Shown here piece by piece: positions 19,772 through 29,203 of a stretch of DNA of 43,465 bases. Location: NCBI GenBank assembly GCA_964496975.1, contig CAZCBN010000010.1, positions 1 through 43,465 on the forward strand, given 5' to 3'. Made by a program: the position numbers and the translations under genes. A model generated the notes under the pieces. That model worked only from the letters and a program-made list of their open reading frames with translations, was not told where the DNA came from and searched no databases. The stretch is from CAZCBN01 sp964496975 (GTDB taxonomy: Bacteria; Planctomycetota; Phycisphaerae; Phycisphaerales; UBA1924). The number at the start of each line of letters is the position of its first letter. Position 1 is the stretch's first letter.

Positions 19772-20363
19772 GGCAACTGCGCTCTCTTTCTCTTTCTCTT
19801 CTGGGATGACACACCAAGCGTCAGGCCCGCCGGATTTCCCCCCGGGGAAGGCCGCCCGCCGGGCCACAATACCGCCTGTATAGGGTGGCCCCCAGCCAAT
19901 TCGCGCGTATTGCGCAGAAACCTGTGTGGACGCTGGACATGCCAGCGCGATCCCAGCAGGTGCCACCGATCATGCCACCCAAACCGCGGTTCGCCCAGCG
20001 ATTCTGACCCGCCAATGCGTATTGCTTGGCGTCCCGAGGGCTCCGCGCGTGCTCTTCGGTCTCGGTGTTGGCCGCGAGCATCCGCGGTGCCGCGGCGGGG
20101 CCGGACCGTCCGAGGGATCAGGCGACCATCATGGTCCGAGAACGCGTGTCGATGCAGGGGCCTGGTACCCGCGGTGCGCGCTCGAGCGGTGCATGACCCG
20201 CCCGTCGGACCGTGCGAGGCCGCCACACTGTTGCCCATCAAGATATTCCCAGACCTTGGCTGGCGGGGCACCATTCGCGATGTACCGTCGCTCCGGCGTG
20301 AAGGGACGGCATGGCGCCGCCCATCCGACATCGAACCACCAGCGTGAAGCGCGGAGGCCGGCT
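19772..20363. other. Intergenic region between divergent secreted-protein genes
   Basis: About 590 nt between paralog A (minus) and the 20364 gene (plus). It must contain two promoters. A TATACA hexamer on the minus strand (about 19878) and a purine-rich leader before 19771 are visible, but no convincing -35/-10 pair could be assigned. Open frames crossing it show no recognisable protein features. Confidence 0.4.
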
Positions 20364-20996
20364 GTGCGTCCATCTTTCTTTGTGTGCGTCCCGCTCATGC
20401 TGGCGTCAACCGCGTCGGCCACCGTCGTCTTCGGCCCGACCGCGTACCTCTCCGCGGCCGACAGCCCGTTTCAGAACTCCTTCGGCTGGCAGCTCGAGGA
20501 CTTTGAAGACGGCCTGCTGAACCTCCCCGGCGTCACCACGTCGACCGGCAGCGCCATCGGCCCCGGCGGCAACATCGACTCCGTCGACGGCGACAGCGGC
20601 CCCATCGATGGCTCGGGGTCCTCCGGCCGCTCGTATTTCGCGTCCAACGGTTCCGCGGGCATCCGGTTCGTCTTTGGTCTGGCAGTGCTCCCGCAACAGG
20701 TCGGCGTTGTCTGGACCGACGGCGCGGGCGACATCGTCTTTGAAGCCTTCGACGCGAACGATCAGCTCATCGCCACGATCAACGGTGCGCACGCCGACGG
20801 CAGCTTCAACTCCACGACCGGCGAAGACCGCTTCTACGGCGTCGAGCATGCCGCGGGCGTCGCGTCGATCCGCATCCGCAACACCAGCGGCGGCATCGAG
20901 ATCGACCACCTGCAGTACGCCTTCGTCCCCGCGCCGGGCGCCGCTGCGATCGTCGGCTTCGGCTTGCTCGGCGTCGCCCGCCGGCGCCGCGGCTGA
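20364..20996 (+). CDS. Secreted protein with PxPG-type sorting tail
   Basis: A 210-residue exported protein. The best start is GTG 20364, with GGAGG 6 nt upstream, giving the signal peptide RPSFFVCVPLMLASTASA. The next in-frame ATG would cut the signal peptide short. The body is beta-rich (QNSFGWQLEDFEDGLLNLPG, and RFYGVEHAAGVASIRIRNTS near the end). It resembles the PEP-CTERM-associated domain that often starts with a DFEDG-type motif and ends with I-x-ID-x-L-x-Y. The tail is VPAPGAAAIVGFGLLGVARR with a further Arg run. Function is unknown; it is probably exported and anchored. Confidence 0.78.
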   Translation: MRPSFFVCVPLMLASTASATVVFGPTAYLSAADSPFQNSFGWQLEDFEDGLLNLPGVTTSTGSAIGPGGNIDSVDGDSGPIDGSGSSGRSYFASNGSAGIRFVFGLAVLPQQVGVVWTDGAGDIVFEAFDANDQLIATINGAHADGSFNSTTGEDRFYGVEHAAGVASIRIRNTSGGIEIDHLQYAFVPAPGAAAIVGFGLLGVARRRRG

Positions 20997-21028
20997 TCGC
21001 CCTGCGACGGCGGCTCACGGCGGCCGCC

Positions 21029-21574
21029 TCACCCCCCATCGCCCCGCGCACCATCGGCGGCCGCACCCGCGGCCGGGGGCTGGCTCCGCGCCCACTCCTG
21101 CAGCCCGGCGAACACGCACGGCGGCACATACCCGCCGACGATGACCTCCCAGCCCTCCGGCCCGATCATCCCCTTGACGAAGCTGCTGCTCAGCTCGCAC
21201 AGCTCGCGCGGCGGCATCAAAAACGCCGTCGTCACGCCCGGGCTTAGGTCGGCGTTCACGTAGCGCATCGCCCGCTCGTACTGATAATCCTCCTCGTTGC
21301 GGATGCCGCGCACCATGAACCGTGCGCCCAGGTCCCGCGCGTAGTGCGCAAGAAACTGGTTCTTGAGCTGCGTCACCTCAACGTTCGCGAACGGGCGGCA
21401 GATCTCCCGCATCCACGCAAGCCGCCGCTCCAGCGGGAAGGTGTACCGCTTCTCCGCGTTCTTCGCGACGGCGACCACCACGCGGCCGAACAGCGCCGCC
21501 GAACGCTCGATCATCCACAGGTGCCCGTTGGTCGGCGGGTCAAACGAACCGGCGTACACGGCGCGGTCACTCAT
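21029..21574 (-). CDS. coaD: Pantetheine-phosphate adenylyltransferase
   Basis: A 181-residue nucleotidyltransferase of coenzyme A biosynthesis that joins 4'-phosphopantetheine and ATP to give dephospho-CoA. The N-terminal GSFDPPTNGH contains the TxGH motif, MVRGIRNEEDYQYE is the substrate-binding block, and ELSSSFVKGM is the C-terminal (I/L)SSSxVK motif. The frame extends upstream to 21691, but MSDRAVYAGSFDPP at 21574 matches the normal family start and leaves a 29-nt gap after the upstream kinase gene. Close spacing on the same strand suggests co-transcription with the kinase. Confidence 0.94.
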   Translation of the reverse strand: MSDRAVYAGSFDPPTNGHLWMIERSAALFGRVVVAVAKNAEKRYTFPLERRLAWMREICRPFANVEVTQLKNQFLAHYARDLGARFMVRGIRNEEDYQYERAMRYVNADLSPGVTTAFLMPPRELCELSSSFVKGMIGPEGWEVIVGGYVPPCVFAGLQEWARSQPPAAGAAADGARGDGG

Positions 21575-21603
21575 CGTCGGCAGCCCCCGCGGCCCGGGGC
21601 CGA

Positions 21604-24600
21604 TCAGTCGCAACTGCTGATCGCCGCCTCGGCCTCGTCCAGAGCGTAGCGAACCGCCCGGCGCAGCCGCATGCCGCGTCCCTCGGCCCACGCCGCCGCG
21701 AAGTCCGTGCCCTCCAACGCCGCACGCAGCTTCTCAAGCCACGGCTCGTAGTCGGCCCGCGTCGAGGGCCGGGGCGGGCTCGCGAGCGTTTCCCGCGCCG
21801 CCTCGGCCGCGGCGAAGAGCCGCGCCGCGCGGTGCATCTTGTTCTCGGCGACCGCGATCGAGGCCGCCGTCTCCAGCACCGCCGGCAGCTCGGTCGTCGC
21901 GCCCAGCGCCAGCTTCACCTCGGCGCCACGCCGCAGGCTCGCCCACGCCTCGCGGAGCCGCCCCCGCGCCAGCTCCAGAAGCGCAAGGTTGCTGTGCGCC
22001 AGCGCCGCGAGAATCGCGTCCCCATCTTCCAGCAGCTTCAGCGCGTCGAGATACAGCGGCTTGGCCTTGTCCAGCAGCCCCATCGACCGGTAGCACTCGG
22101 CGATGTTGTGCACCGTCTGCGCGACGAGCAGCGCATCGCCCAGGTGCCGCCGCAGCGCGAGCGACTCCTGGAAGTAATCGAGGGCCCGCTCGGGCAAGCC
22201 CTCGCCGTGGCACGCCGCGCCCAGGCAGTTCAGAAGGTTGCTCGTCGTCCGCTCGTCCCCCGTGGCCCGCGCGATCTCGAGGCCCGCCCGGCCGAACGAG
22301 ATCGCCGTCATGAGGTCGCCCACGAGCATCGCGATCCAGCTCATGCCCTCGCGCAGCTTCGCCCACGCCGCCGTGGGGCCAGATCCGCGGCTGAGCGCGT
22401 CGAGCGCCGCGAGCCGCCGCCGCCCCTCGGCGATGTGCCCGCGGTACGCCCAGAACCGCCACACCGACCCCGCGATCCGCCGCCCCAGGTCAAGATCGCC
22501 CTGGCCCGACTCCACGAGGTCGAGCGCCGCCCGGATGTTGTCGTGCTCCTGCTCGAGCCGTTCGAGCCAGCCGCGCTGCTGCGGGCCCAGCATCTCCGAC
22601 TCGGCCCGCTCCGCGAGCCGCACCACCGTCATCAGGTGCCGCTGCCGCGCTTCGGCCTGCTCGCCAGCTTGCTCGAGCTTGCCGAGCCCGTAGTGCCGGA
22701 TGCTCTCCAGCATCGTGTAGCGTGCCTCGCCCGCCGGGCCGAGGCGGTGCGCCGGCGCTTCCACCAGCAGCATCGACTTGTCCACGAGCTGCTCGACCAG
22801 GTCCAGCACGTCCCAGTCGTTGATCGCCTCGCCCGCCCCATCGACCGAGGGGTAAGGGCCGGAGATGATCGCCTCCGCCGCGTCGAGCGTGACGCCGCCC
22901 CGCGCCACGCACAGCCGCCGGAACACCGCCCGCTCGCGCGGCGCGAGCTGGTCGTAGCTCCAATCGATCGCCGCCTCGAGCGTCTGCTGCCGAGAATGCC
23001 CGCCCCGCCCGCCGCGCAGCAGCTTGAACCGGTCGTTCAGCCGCTCGGCGATCTGCTCGGGGCTCAGCAGCTTCACGCGGGCCGCGGCGAGCTCCAACGC
23101 CAGCGGCACGCCGTCAAGCTGCCGGCAGATCTGCGCCACCGCCGGCGCGGTCCGATCGTCCAGCGCGAAGGTCGGCCGCGTGGCGCGGGCCCGGTCGACA
23201 AACAGCTCCACGCTCTCGCACCGGGCGAGCGTCCCCGCGTCACGCCCCTCTTCCTCGCTCGGCACGCGCAGCGCCCCGATCCGCATCACCGACTCGCCCG
23301 GCAGCCCGAGCGGCTCACGCGACGTGCACACCACGACCGCTGCCGGCGACAGCGCCATCAGGCCCGCCGCGAAGCTGCGCACGCCCTCCGCCACGTGCTC
23401 GCAGTTGTCGAGCAGCAGCACCACCGCCCGGCCGCCCAGCGCCTCGGCCACGGCCGACGCCGGGTCGCGCCCCTCCACGCCCCCGCCCGCGGCGATGCCC
23501 AGCGACTGCACCACCTCCACCCCGACCAGACCGGCGTCGCTGATCGCCGACAGGTCCACCAGCACCGCGCCGTCGCGGGGCCACGCCGCCCGCAGCGACT
23601 CAACCGCCAGCCGCGACTTCCCGCACCCGCCCGGGCCCACCAGGGTCAGCAGGCGCGACTGCTTGATCCGCTCCGCGATCGACTCCGTCTCCGCCGCCCG
23701 GCCGACGAAGCGCGCGCCCACCACCGGCAGCCCCGCCCTCGAACCGAGGCTCCCGCTCGAAGGCCCCCCCGGCCCGACGGGCCCGCGCGATCCCGGCCCA
23801 CCCCACGCCCACGACCCGGGCGCCGCGCCCCGCGCCGGAGCGGACGCAACATCACCGCCGGGAATCACCGGCGACACCACGGCCTGCGCCGGCACACCCG
23901 GGCCGAGCACCGGCCCAACGGCGCTCACGCCGCCCCCCGCCGCCGGCAAGGCGTGCCGCGACACGCCCCGCGGCGACGACCGCCGCCCCATGCTCTCGAG
24001 CGCCTCGTCCAGCTCGATCCGCGCATCGCCGATGTCGCGGAGCCGCCGCGACGCGTCCTTCTCCAGCATCCGGTGCAGCAGGGCGGTTACCCGGCCGGGC
24101 GTCTGCTCGGGCAGCTTGTTCCACGCCGGCTGCTTCTCAAGGATCGCGACCATCGCGTCGATCGGCGTTTCGCCCGGGAACGCGCGCACGCTCGTGAGGC
24201 ATTCAAACAGCACCGCCCCGAACGCCCAGATGTCCGCCCGCTTGTCCACCGCCCGGCCCCGCGCCTGCTCGGGCGACATGTACCCCGCCGTCCCCAGCAC
24301 GCGGCCCACCTCGGTCGCCATCGACATCGTGGCCTCGTCGCTCGCCGCGGCCCCGTGCAGGTCGCGCTCGGGCTTGGCCAGGCCGAAGTCCAGCACCTTC
24401 ACCACACCGTCCGGCCGCACGCGCACGTTCGCGGGCTTCATGTCGCGGTGGATGATGCCGTTGTCGTGCGCCGCCTCCAGCGCCGCGGCGATCTGCACGC
24501 CGATCGAGAGCGCCTCCTCGACGGACAACGCCCGGCCGTTCTTCAGCCGTTCGCCCAGGTGCTCGCCGGGGACGTACTCCATCACGAGCAACTGCTGGCC

Positions 24601-24843
24601 CAGGTGCTCGTGCAGGCCGAACACGGCGGCGAGGTTTGGATGGTTCAGGCTCGCGAGCACCCGGGCCTCGCGCTCAAACCGCGTCAGTCGGTCGGGGTTC
24701 TCGGCCAGGTCCTCGGGGAGCACCTTGATCGCGACCTTGCGGTCGAGCCGCGGGTCGCGCGCCAAGTAGACCACGCCCATGCCGCCGCGGCCGATCTCTT
24801 GCTCGATGGTGTACGGCCCGAGTTTGTCGGGGACCTGGCTCAT
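21604..24843 (-). CDS. Ser/Thr protein kinase fused to STAND-type ATPase and TPR repeats
   Basis: A 1079-residue signalling protein. The N-terminal Hanks-type kinase has all key residues: Gly-loop GRGGMGVVYLARD, catalytic Lys40 (VAIK), HRD at 132-134, DFG at 152-154, and the SPEQARG activation segment. A Pro/Gly-rich linker (about 290-375) carries into an AfsR/NB-ARC-like P-loop ATPase with Walker A VGPGGCGKS (about 402-410) and LLLDNCEH. A winged-helix-like segment (LAPRERAVFRRLCVARGGV) follows, then TPR-like helical repeats to the end. No membrane helix is seen, so it is likely cytoplasmic. This kinase-ATPase-TPR layout is known from planctomycetes and myxobacteria, with substrates unknown. 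MSQVPDKLG at 24843 is the likely start; ATG 24858 and GTG 24861 are alternatives. Confidence 0.92.
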   Translation of the reverse strand: MSQVPDKLGPYTIEQEIGRGGMGVVYLARDPRLDRKVAIKVLPEDLAENPDRLTRFEREARVLASLNHPNLAAVFGLHEHLGQQLLVMEYVPGEHLGERLKNGRALSVEEALSIGVQIAAALEAAHDNGIIHRDMKPANVRVRPDGVVKVLDFGLAKPERDLHGAAASDEATMSMATEVGRVLGTAGYMSPEQARGRAVDKRADIWAFGAVLFECLTSVRAFPGETPIDAMVAILEKQPAWNKLPEQTPGRVTALLHRMLEKDASRRLRDIGDARIELDEALESMGRRSSPRGVSRHALPAAGGGVSAVGPVLGPGVPAQAVVSPVIPGGDVASAPARGAAPGSWAWGGPGSRGPVGPGGPSSGSLGSRAGLPVVGARFVGRAAETESIAERIKQSRLLTLVGPGGCGKSRLAVESLRAAWPRDGAVLVDLSAISDAGLVGVEVVQSLGIAAGGGVEGRDPASAVAEALGGRAVVLLLDNCEHVAEGVRSFAAGLMALSPAAVVVCTSREPLGLPGESVMRIGALRVPSEEEGRDAGTLARCESVELFVDRARATRPTFALDDRTAPAVAQICRQLDGVPLALELAAARVKLLSPEQIAERLNDRFKLLRGGRGGHSRQQTLEAAIDWSYDQLAPRERAVFRRLCVARGGVTLDAAEAIISGPYPSVDGAGEAINDWDVLDLVEQLVDKSMLLVEAPAHRLGPAGEARYTMLESIRHYGLGKLEQAGEQAEARQRHLMTVVRLAERAESEMLGPQQRGWLERLEQEHDNIRAALDLVESGQGDLDLGRRIAGSVWRFWAYRGHIAEGRRRLAALDALSRGSGPTAAWAKLREGMSWIAMLVGDLMTAISFGRAGLEIARATGDERTTSNLLNCLGAACHGEGLPERALDYFQESLALRRHLGDALLVAQTVHNIAECYRSMGLLDKAKPLYLDALKLLEDGDAILAALAHSNLALLELARGRLREAWASLRRGAEVKLALGATTELPAVLETAASIAVAENKMHRAARLFAAAEAARETLASPPRPSTRADYEPWLEKLRAALEGTDFAAAWAEGRGMRLRRAVRYALDEAEAAISSCD

Positions 24844-25617
24844 GCGGACCAACACCATCACGCCGCGCGACGACTACCGGAGGGCCGCCCCTGACGTCCC
24901 CCCAGGACGGCAGGGCGGCAGATTCTCACCACCGGGGACACCCATACGGCCCCCGGCCAACGCACGACGAGTTGCACGATCCTACACGGGCCCGGCATCA
25001 CGGGGCACACTTTCCGGCCGAAACCACGAGATCCCGCCGATCGGACCCTCCCGCCCGCGCGGCGGCCCGAACGCCACGGGTCGCCCGCAGAAGTTGCGCT
25101 CAAATCTCCGCAAGCCTGGGCCTGCCGAGGGGGCGGGCTCAGCATTTTGCCCAACCCGGGAAACCTGGGGTCGGTCGTTGCTCCGGGGCGCCGGGGCGCG
25201 AGCGCGGGCTGTGCGCGTGGTTCACATTGGGAAAGGTCCGCGGGCCGATCGCGCGTGTGGCTCGTGACGGTCGGCCGATAACGCGCGTGCTTTCTGCAGA
25301 ACTGTTGCCTTTTGCGAAACCCGGATTAGGTTGGATGCTCCGGCGCTTCTCTGCACGCAGCGGCGACCTGCGATGCTGCGCCGGCGGCGTGGGGCCGCGC
25401 GACGGAGGAGAGCAACGCCGACCTTGCGTCGGCACTCGCCTCACGGGCCGGGCGCGTCGGGCCCGAGGCGTCCGTTGCCCGGGAGGTCGTCCGAGGCCTT
25501 CGCTGTCGCGGCCCGCGGGACGGCCGGGTGACGAAGCCCCGAACGCCCCAGCAGTCGATGTCCGAAGGCGAAGCACGGCTCGGAAGCGAACCGGAACGAA
25601 GAGAAGGAGAGACTGTC
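24844..25617. other. Intergenic region upstream of kinase and paralog B
   Basis: About 770 nt between the divergent kinase (minus) and secreted paralog B (plus). A possible promoter for paralog B is TTGCCT near 25305 and TAGGTT 16 nt downstream, but the match is weak. A strong purine-rich Shine-Dalgarno tract (AGAGAAGGAGAGA) lies just before 25618. Otherwise I see no gene: the open frames here have the composition of antisense or random GC-rich sequence. Confidence 0.4.
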
Positions 25618-26397
25618 ATGTCGAAGCGCACGAACATCGTCTCGGCGGCCCTTGTCAGCCTCCTGACCGCCGGAGCGGCCCAGGCATCGTTCACCGACGT
25701 TGTGACCATCTCGGGTTCGCTCGGCTTCGCCGCCGACAACGGCTTCTACCGGCTCCGTGGCCAGTCGGTGTACCTCAGCGAGCGCACCAACAGCGGCACG
25801 ACCGGCGGCCAGCTCGACGGGCTGACCTCGTTCGACTCGGAAACGAGCGTCTTTGAGATCCGCTTCGGCGAGGTTTTTCCCGAGGCCAACCTCCTGGACT
25901 ACCTGACGTTCGGCTACCTCGGCGTGGTTGAGACCGTCGCCCTGGTGGACGACGGCTTCGGCGGGCTGGTCGAAGAGGTTGTGGACACCTCGATCATCGT
26001 TGCGGGCAACTTTGGGGACATGTCCAGCGAGACGCGCTTCTCGGACATCTTCGGCGGCTTCACCGAGGCGGAGCTGGTGGCGGCGCTCACCAACTCCTTC
26101 GACTCGCCGGAGTTCTTCGCGGCGCTGGACGTCCTTTCGAACGACCCCCGCCTCGCGGGCGATATCTCGCTCTCCGAGGCCCGGTTTGACCCGGACGCGG
26201 GCTTCTTCATCAGCGAGACGATCGAGACCGGCGAAAGCCTGTCGCTGTTCGCCTTCACCGGCGGCGATGACGGCGATGTGGCGTCTGACATCGGCTTCCT
26301 TGAAACGAACGTCACGCGCGTCTTTGACATCCCGACGCCCGGCACCGTCGGCGTGCTCGCGCTCTCGGGCCTCGTCGCGGGTCGCCGCCGCCGCTGA
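25618..26397 (+). CDS. Secreted sorting-tail protein, paralog B
   Basis: A 259-residue exported protein closely related to 19004-19771. The signal peptide is about residues 1-24 (KRTNIVSAALVSLLTAGAA). The shared core includes GFYRLRGQSVYLSERTNSGT, TSFDSETS, FGEVFPEANL-YLTFGYLGVVET, DDGFGGLVEEVVDTSIIVAG, FTEAELVAAL and FAFTGGDDGD. The tail is IPTPGTVGVLALSGLVAGRR plus Arg. ATG 25618 follows GAAGGAGAG at good spacing; the in-frame ATG at 25528 would hide the signal peptide. The function of the core is not recognised. Confidence 0.82.
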   Translation: MSKRTNIVSAALVSLLTAGAAQASFTDVVTISGSLGFAADNGFYRLRGQSVYLSERTNSGTTGGQLDGLTSFDSETSVFEIRFGEVFPEANLLDYLTFGYLGVVETVALVDDGFGGLVEEVVDTSIIVAGNFGDMSSETRFSDIFGGFTEAELVAALTNSFDSPEFFAALDVLSNDPRLAGDISLSEARFDPDAGFFISETIETGESLSLFAFTGGDDGDVASDIGFLETNVTRVFDIPTPGTVGVLALSGLVAGRRRR

Positions 26398-26691
26398 GGG
26401 TTGGCGACGCCCGGCGTCGGATCGCGACACCGGTTGCGTGCGCGGCCACCCGTCGCGGTGGGAGCGCGATTGTTGATGCGTCGCCCAAGAAATGCGGCCG
26501 CGTGCAGCGTCGCCGTGGGGCTTCGGCACGCGCGGCCACCGACGGCGGACATGGCCCAGGCGTGGCGTGCGATGCACCGGCCAGGACGGGCGTCGGCGTC
26601 GGCGTCGCCTCGATCGCCGTGGGGTTGCCGTGGGGTCGCCGCGATGCCGCGTTGATGCGCTACGACCGCGGCACGACGCCGACCCGGCGGG

Positions 26692-27810
26692 TCAGCGACG
26701 CCGACGGGCGGCGAGGATGCCGCCCGCGGCGAGCGGCACGCACGCGGTGGACGGCGCGGGGAGCACAACGCGGAAGCCCGCGAAGGTGCCGTCGCGCAGC
26801 ACGCCGTTGCCGACGACTACCAGGCCGTCGTCGCTCAGGTCGCGGATGTCGATGAACGAGCGCCACGCGGAGACGTCGACGCCGGCCTCGATCAGCACGT
26901 CGCGGAAGGACCGGAGGCCGCCGGCGCGGGTCCAGTAGAACGGCTCATCGGGCAGCTCGTCGCCTGGGTTGACGGTGCCGACGACGACCGAGCCGTCCGC
27001 GTTGGTCGCTGTGGCGATGCTGTCGACGAGCCCGCCGGCGAAGTCGCCCAGGAGCTCGTACCCATCGGCCTGCGTCCAGCGGAAGGCCTCGTTCATCAGC
27101 CCGTTGCCCCACACGCCGACGACGACCCGCCCGTCGCCGCTCACGTGGCGAGCCTCGGTGAACCCGGAGAGGCCGGGGGGGAGGCCCATGTCAATCGGCG
27201 CGGTGTTGTTCCCGAGCCACCGAACGGCCCGAACGCCCGCCGATCCGGTGGCGAAGCCGACCGTCACCTGCCCGTCGGCGCTGATGGCCGAGGCCTGAGC
27301 GCTGAGCGTGCCGCCCGGGAGATCCTCGAGCGCGCGCATGCCGGTGGCGCTTGTCCAGCGGAAGCCGACGAGCGGCGGGCCGGGCTGGGAGTTGGTGTCG
27401 GTGATGCCGACAATGACCGAGCCATCGCCCGAAACGTCGTACGCCTCGCTGAACGCTCCGGTGCCCGACCCCGGGATTTGTCCCAGCGGCACGATGCCGG
27501 TTTCGCTGGTCCATCGCACGGCGCGGGTCACGTTGCCCGAGAACCGCGTGCCGACGAGCACCCGGCCATCGCGGCTGACGTCGAACGCCGCCCCGGTTCC
27601 GAGCGCGACGGCCCCACCGGACGCCGTCCAGCGGATCATCTGAACGTCGTCATCGACGAGGCCGAAGCCGGAGACGACCGAACCGTCGGCGCTGACCCCG
27701 GTCACCGTGTCGGCGATACGGGTGATGGACGCGTGCGCGGCCGGCCCAAACAACGCGACGGCCGCGACGGCCCCGATGGCGGCCACGCCGCCGGGTGAGG
27801 TGATGGACAT
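26692..27810 (-). CDS. Secreted HAF-repeat beta-propeller-like protein
   Basis: A 372-residue exported protein with signal peptide (about residues 1-30, TSPGGVAAIGAVAAVALFG). It has roughly seven repeats of the type VSxDGSVVVG-x(n)-AFRWT-x-GxxxLG, such as DVSGDGSVIVGITD, ISADGQVTVGFATG, HVSGDGRVVVGVWG and ATNADGSVVVGTVN. These are HAF-type extracellular repeats expected to form a beta-propeller. The end is LPAPSTACVPLAAGGILAAR plus an Arg cluster, a sorting-tail variant in which the Gly after the second Pro is Ser. ATG 27810 has GGAGGGGG about 5 nt upstream. Ligand and role are unknown. Confidence 0.83.
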   Translation of the reverse strand: MSITSPGGVAAIGAVAAVALFGPAAHASITRIADTVTGVSADGSVVSGFGLVDDDVQMIRWTASGGAVALGTGAAFDVSRDGRVLVGTRFSGNVTRAVRWTSETGIVPLGQIPGSGTGAFSEAYDVSGDGSVIVGITDTNSQPGPPLVGFRWTSATGMRALEDLPGGTLSAQASAISADGQVTVGFATGSAGVRAVRWLGNNTAPIDMGLPPGLSGFTEARHVSGDGRVVVGVWGNGLMNEAFRWTQADGYELLGDFAGGLVDSIATATNADGSVVVGTVNPGDELPDEPFYWTRAGGLRSFRDVLIEAGVDVSAWRSFIDIRDLSDDGLVVVGNGVLRDGTFAGFRVVLPAPSTACVPLAAGGILAARRRR

Positions 27811-28087
27811 CGAAACCCCCTCCGCTGGATCAAGCCGACCGGGCACCGAGGGACGACGCCGACCGGCGTTCGGTCCTACGCGGCTTCACCCCCGATGTAC
27901 CCCGCGATTTCCCGTCTGTCCACGGAGTTTGCAGGGCAATCCAACCGTGCGGGGCGGAGCGGTGGGGCAGCGGGAGCAGGCCGTCGGACGCGGCGCGATC
28001 GCACCGAGCCCCGGTTCGATCGGCGGACCGCCGCGACTCGGGCGCTTGGCCGATCGGCCCACCGCGCGGCCAGGCGGACCACCGGCC

Positions 28088-29203
28088 TCAGTCCGCGGCC
28101 CGCGCGGCGTCCAGGATTTCCGCGACAATCACGTTGTACTCGAGGCTGGAGAGCGGATCCACCTCGCACGCGCCGCGGACCACCGCGCGCAGATACGTCC
28201 ACTCGTCCCGGAGGAGCTCGGGGGTCATCGGCGGCACGAAGGTTCGCTCGTCGCCGTCGCGCTCCCTCGTGCGCAACTCGTTCCATTTGCCCGCGTGGAG
28301 CGAGCCCCGCTCCGCGTGCAGGTCCATCTCTTTGTTGTCGTGCGTCCATGCCCACGACGCCTGGATTACCGCGGTCGCGTCGGGGTAGGTCAGCACAATC
28401 GTCGCGTCGTCGTCCACGTGTGGGTACATCTGCGGCTTCAGGGTCGACCGGATCGCGACGATCCGTGTCGGCCGCTGGCCCTCCATGAGCCAGGTCGCCA
28501 GCACGGCGCCGTAGCACCCGAAGTCCACCACGGCCCCACCGCCGTTCAGCGCGGGGTCGGTGAGCCATGCGAGAAACTCCGGCGAGCAGCCGATCTCCCG
28601 CGGCCCCTTGTGCCCGTGGCGGAAGACCATGCGCCGCAACGGGCCGAACTCCCCAGACGCCGCCAGCCTCTGGGCTTCGCGGACGGACGCGTACCAACTC
28701 GTCTCAAAGTTCGTAAGCACGAGCACGCCGTGCCGCGCCGCGAGCTCCTTCATCTGCTCCGCGTCGGCAACTGAAAACGCCAGCGGCTTCTCGACGAGGA
28801 CGTGCACGCCGCGCGGGGCGCACGCTTCAACCGCGGCGAGGTGATCCCGCACGGCGCCCATGACGCTGACCGCCTCGGGCCGAGCCGCGTCGAGCATCCC
28901 GTCCAGCGTCGAGTGGTGCAGCGACGGATCGAGCTTGTACTTCGCCGCCAGCCGATCAAACACCGCTCGGTCGGGCTCGTAAACGCCCACGATCTGCAGG
29001 TCCGACCGTTGCGACGCCTGCCACAGCAAGCCCTCGACATGGCCGTGGACCATGCCGACAACACCGATGCGCAGCGGCCCGGTCTCGCGCGAGAACGCAA
29101 TCGGGCGCGTCGACGCCGCCGGTGGCACCCCGCGCGCCGGTGTTCCGAACATGCCGCCCGCCGCCGCCAAGACCGCAATCACGATGAGGATCGCTCGATG
29201 CAT
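28088..29203 (-). CDS. Exported Gfo/Idh/MocA family oxidoreductase
   Basis: A 371-residue protein. A hydrophobic N-terminal signal (HRAILIVIAVLAAAGGMFG) is followed by a Rossmann nucleotide-binding fold (LRIGVVGMVHGHVEGLL). The family EKP motif is present (HVLVEKPLAFSVADAEQMKE), and a C-terminal alpha/beta domain includes GGGAVVDFGCYGAVLATWL. Family members oxidise or reduce sugars, inositols and related alcohols with NAD(P). Planctomycete exported members often carry a twin-arginine signal. None is seen here, so either Sec export without cofactor preloading or a misplaced start must be considered. ATG 29203 is chosen because it begins the hydrophobic segment. No partner gene is adjacent. Confidence 0.85.
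   Translation of the reverse strand: MHRAILIVIAVLAAAGGMFGTPARGVPPAASTRPIAFSRETGPLRIGVVGMVHGHVEGLLWQASQRSDLQIVGVYEPDRAVFDRLAAKYKLDPSLHHSTLDGMLDAARPEAVSVMGAVRDHLAAVEACAPRGVHVLVEKPLAFSVADAEQMKELAARHGVLVLTNFETSWYASVREAQRLAASGEFGPLRRMVFRHGHKGPREIGCSPEFLAWLTDPALNGGGAVVDFGCYGAVLATWLMEGQRPTRIVAIRSTLKPQMYPHVDDDATIVLTYPDATAVIQASWAWTHDNKEMDLHAERGSLHAGKWNELRTRERDGDERTFVPPMTPELLRDEWTYLRAVVRGACEVDPLSSLEYNVIVAEILDAARAAD

Noticed and set aside
26398..26691. GTCGGC microrepeats and open frames between convergent genes
   Set aside because: Short, imperfect repeats typical of GC-rich intergenic DNA; no hairpin with T-tract or gene could be supported.
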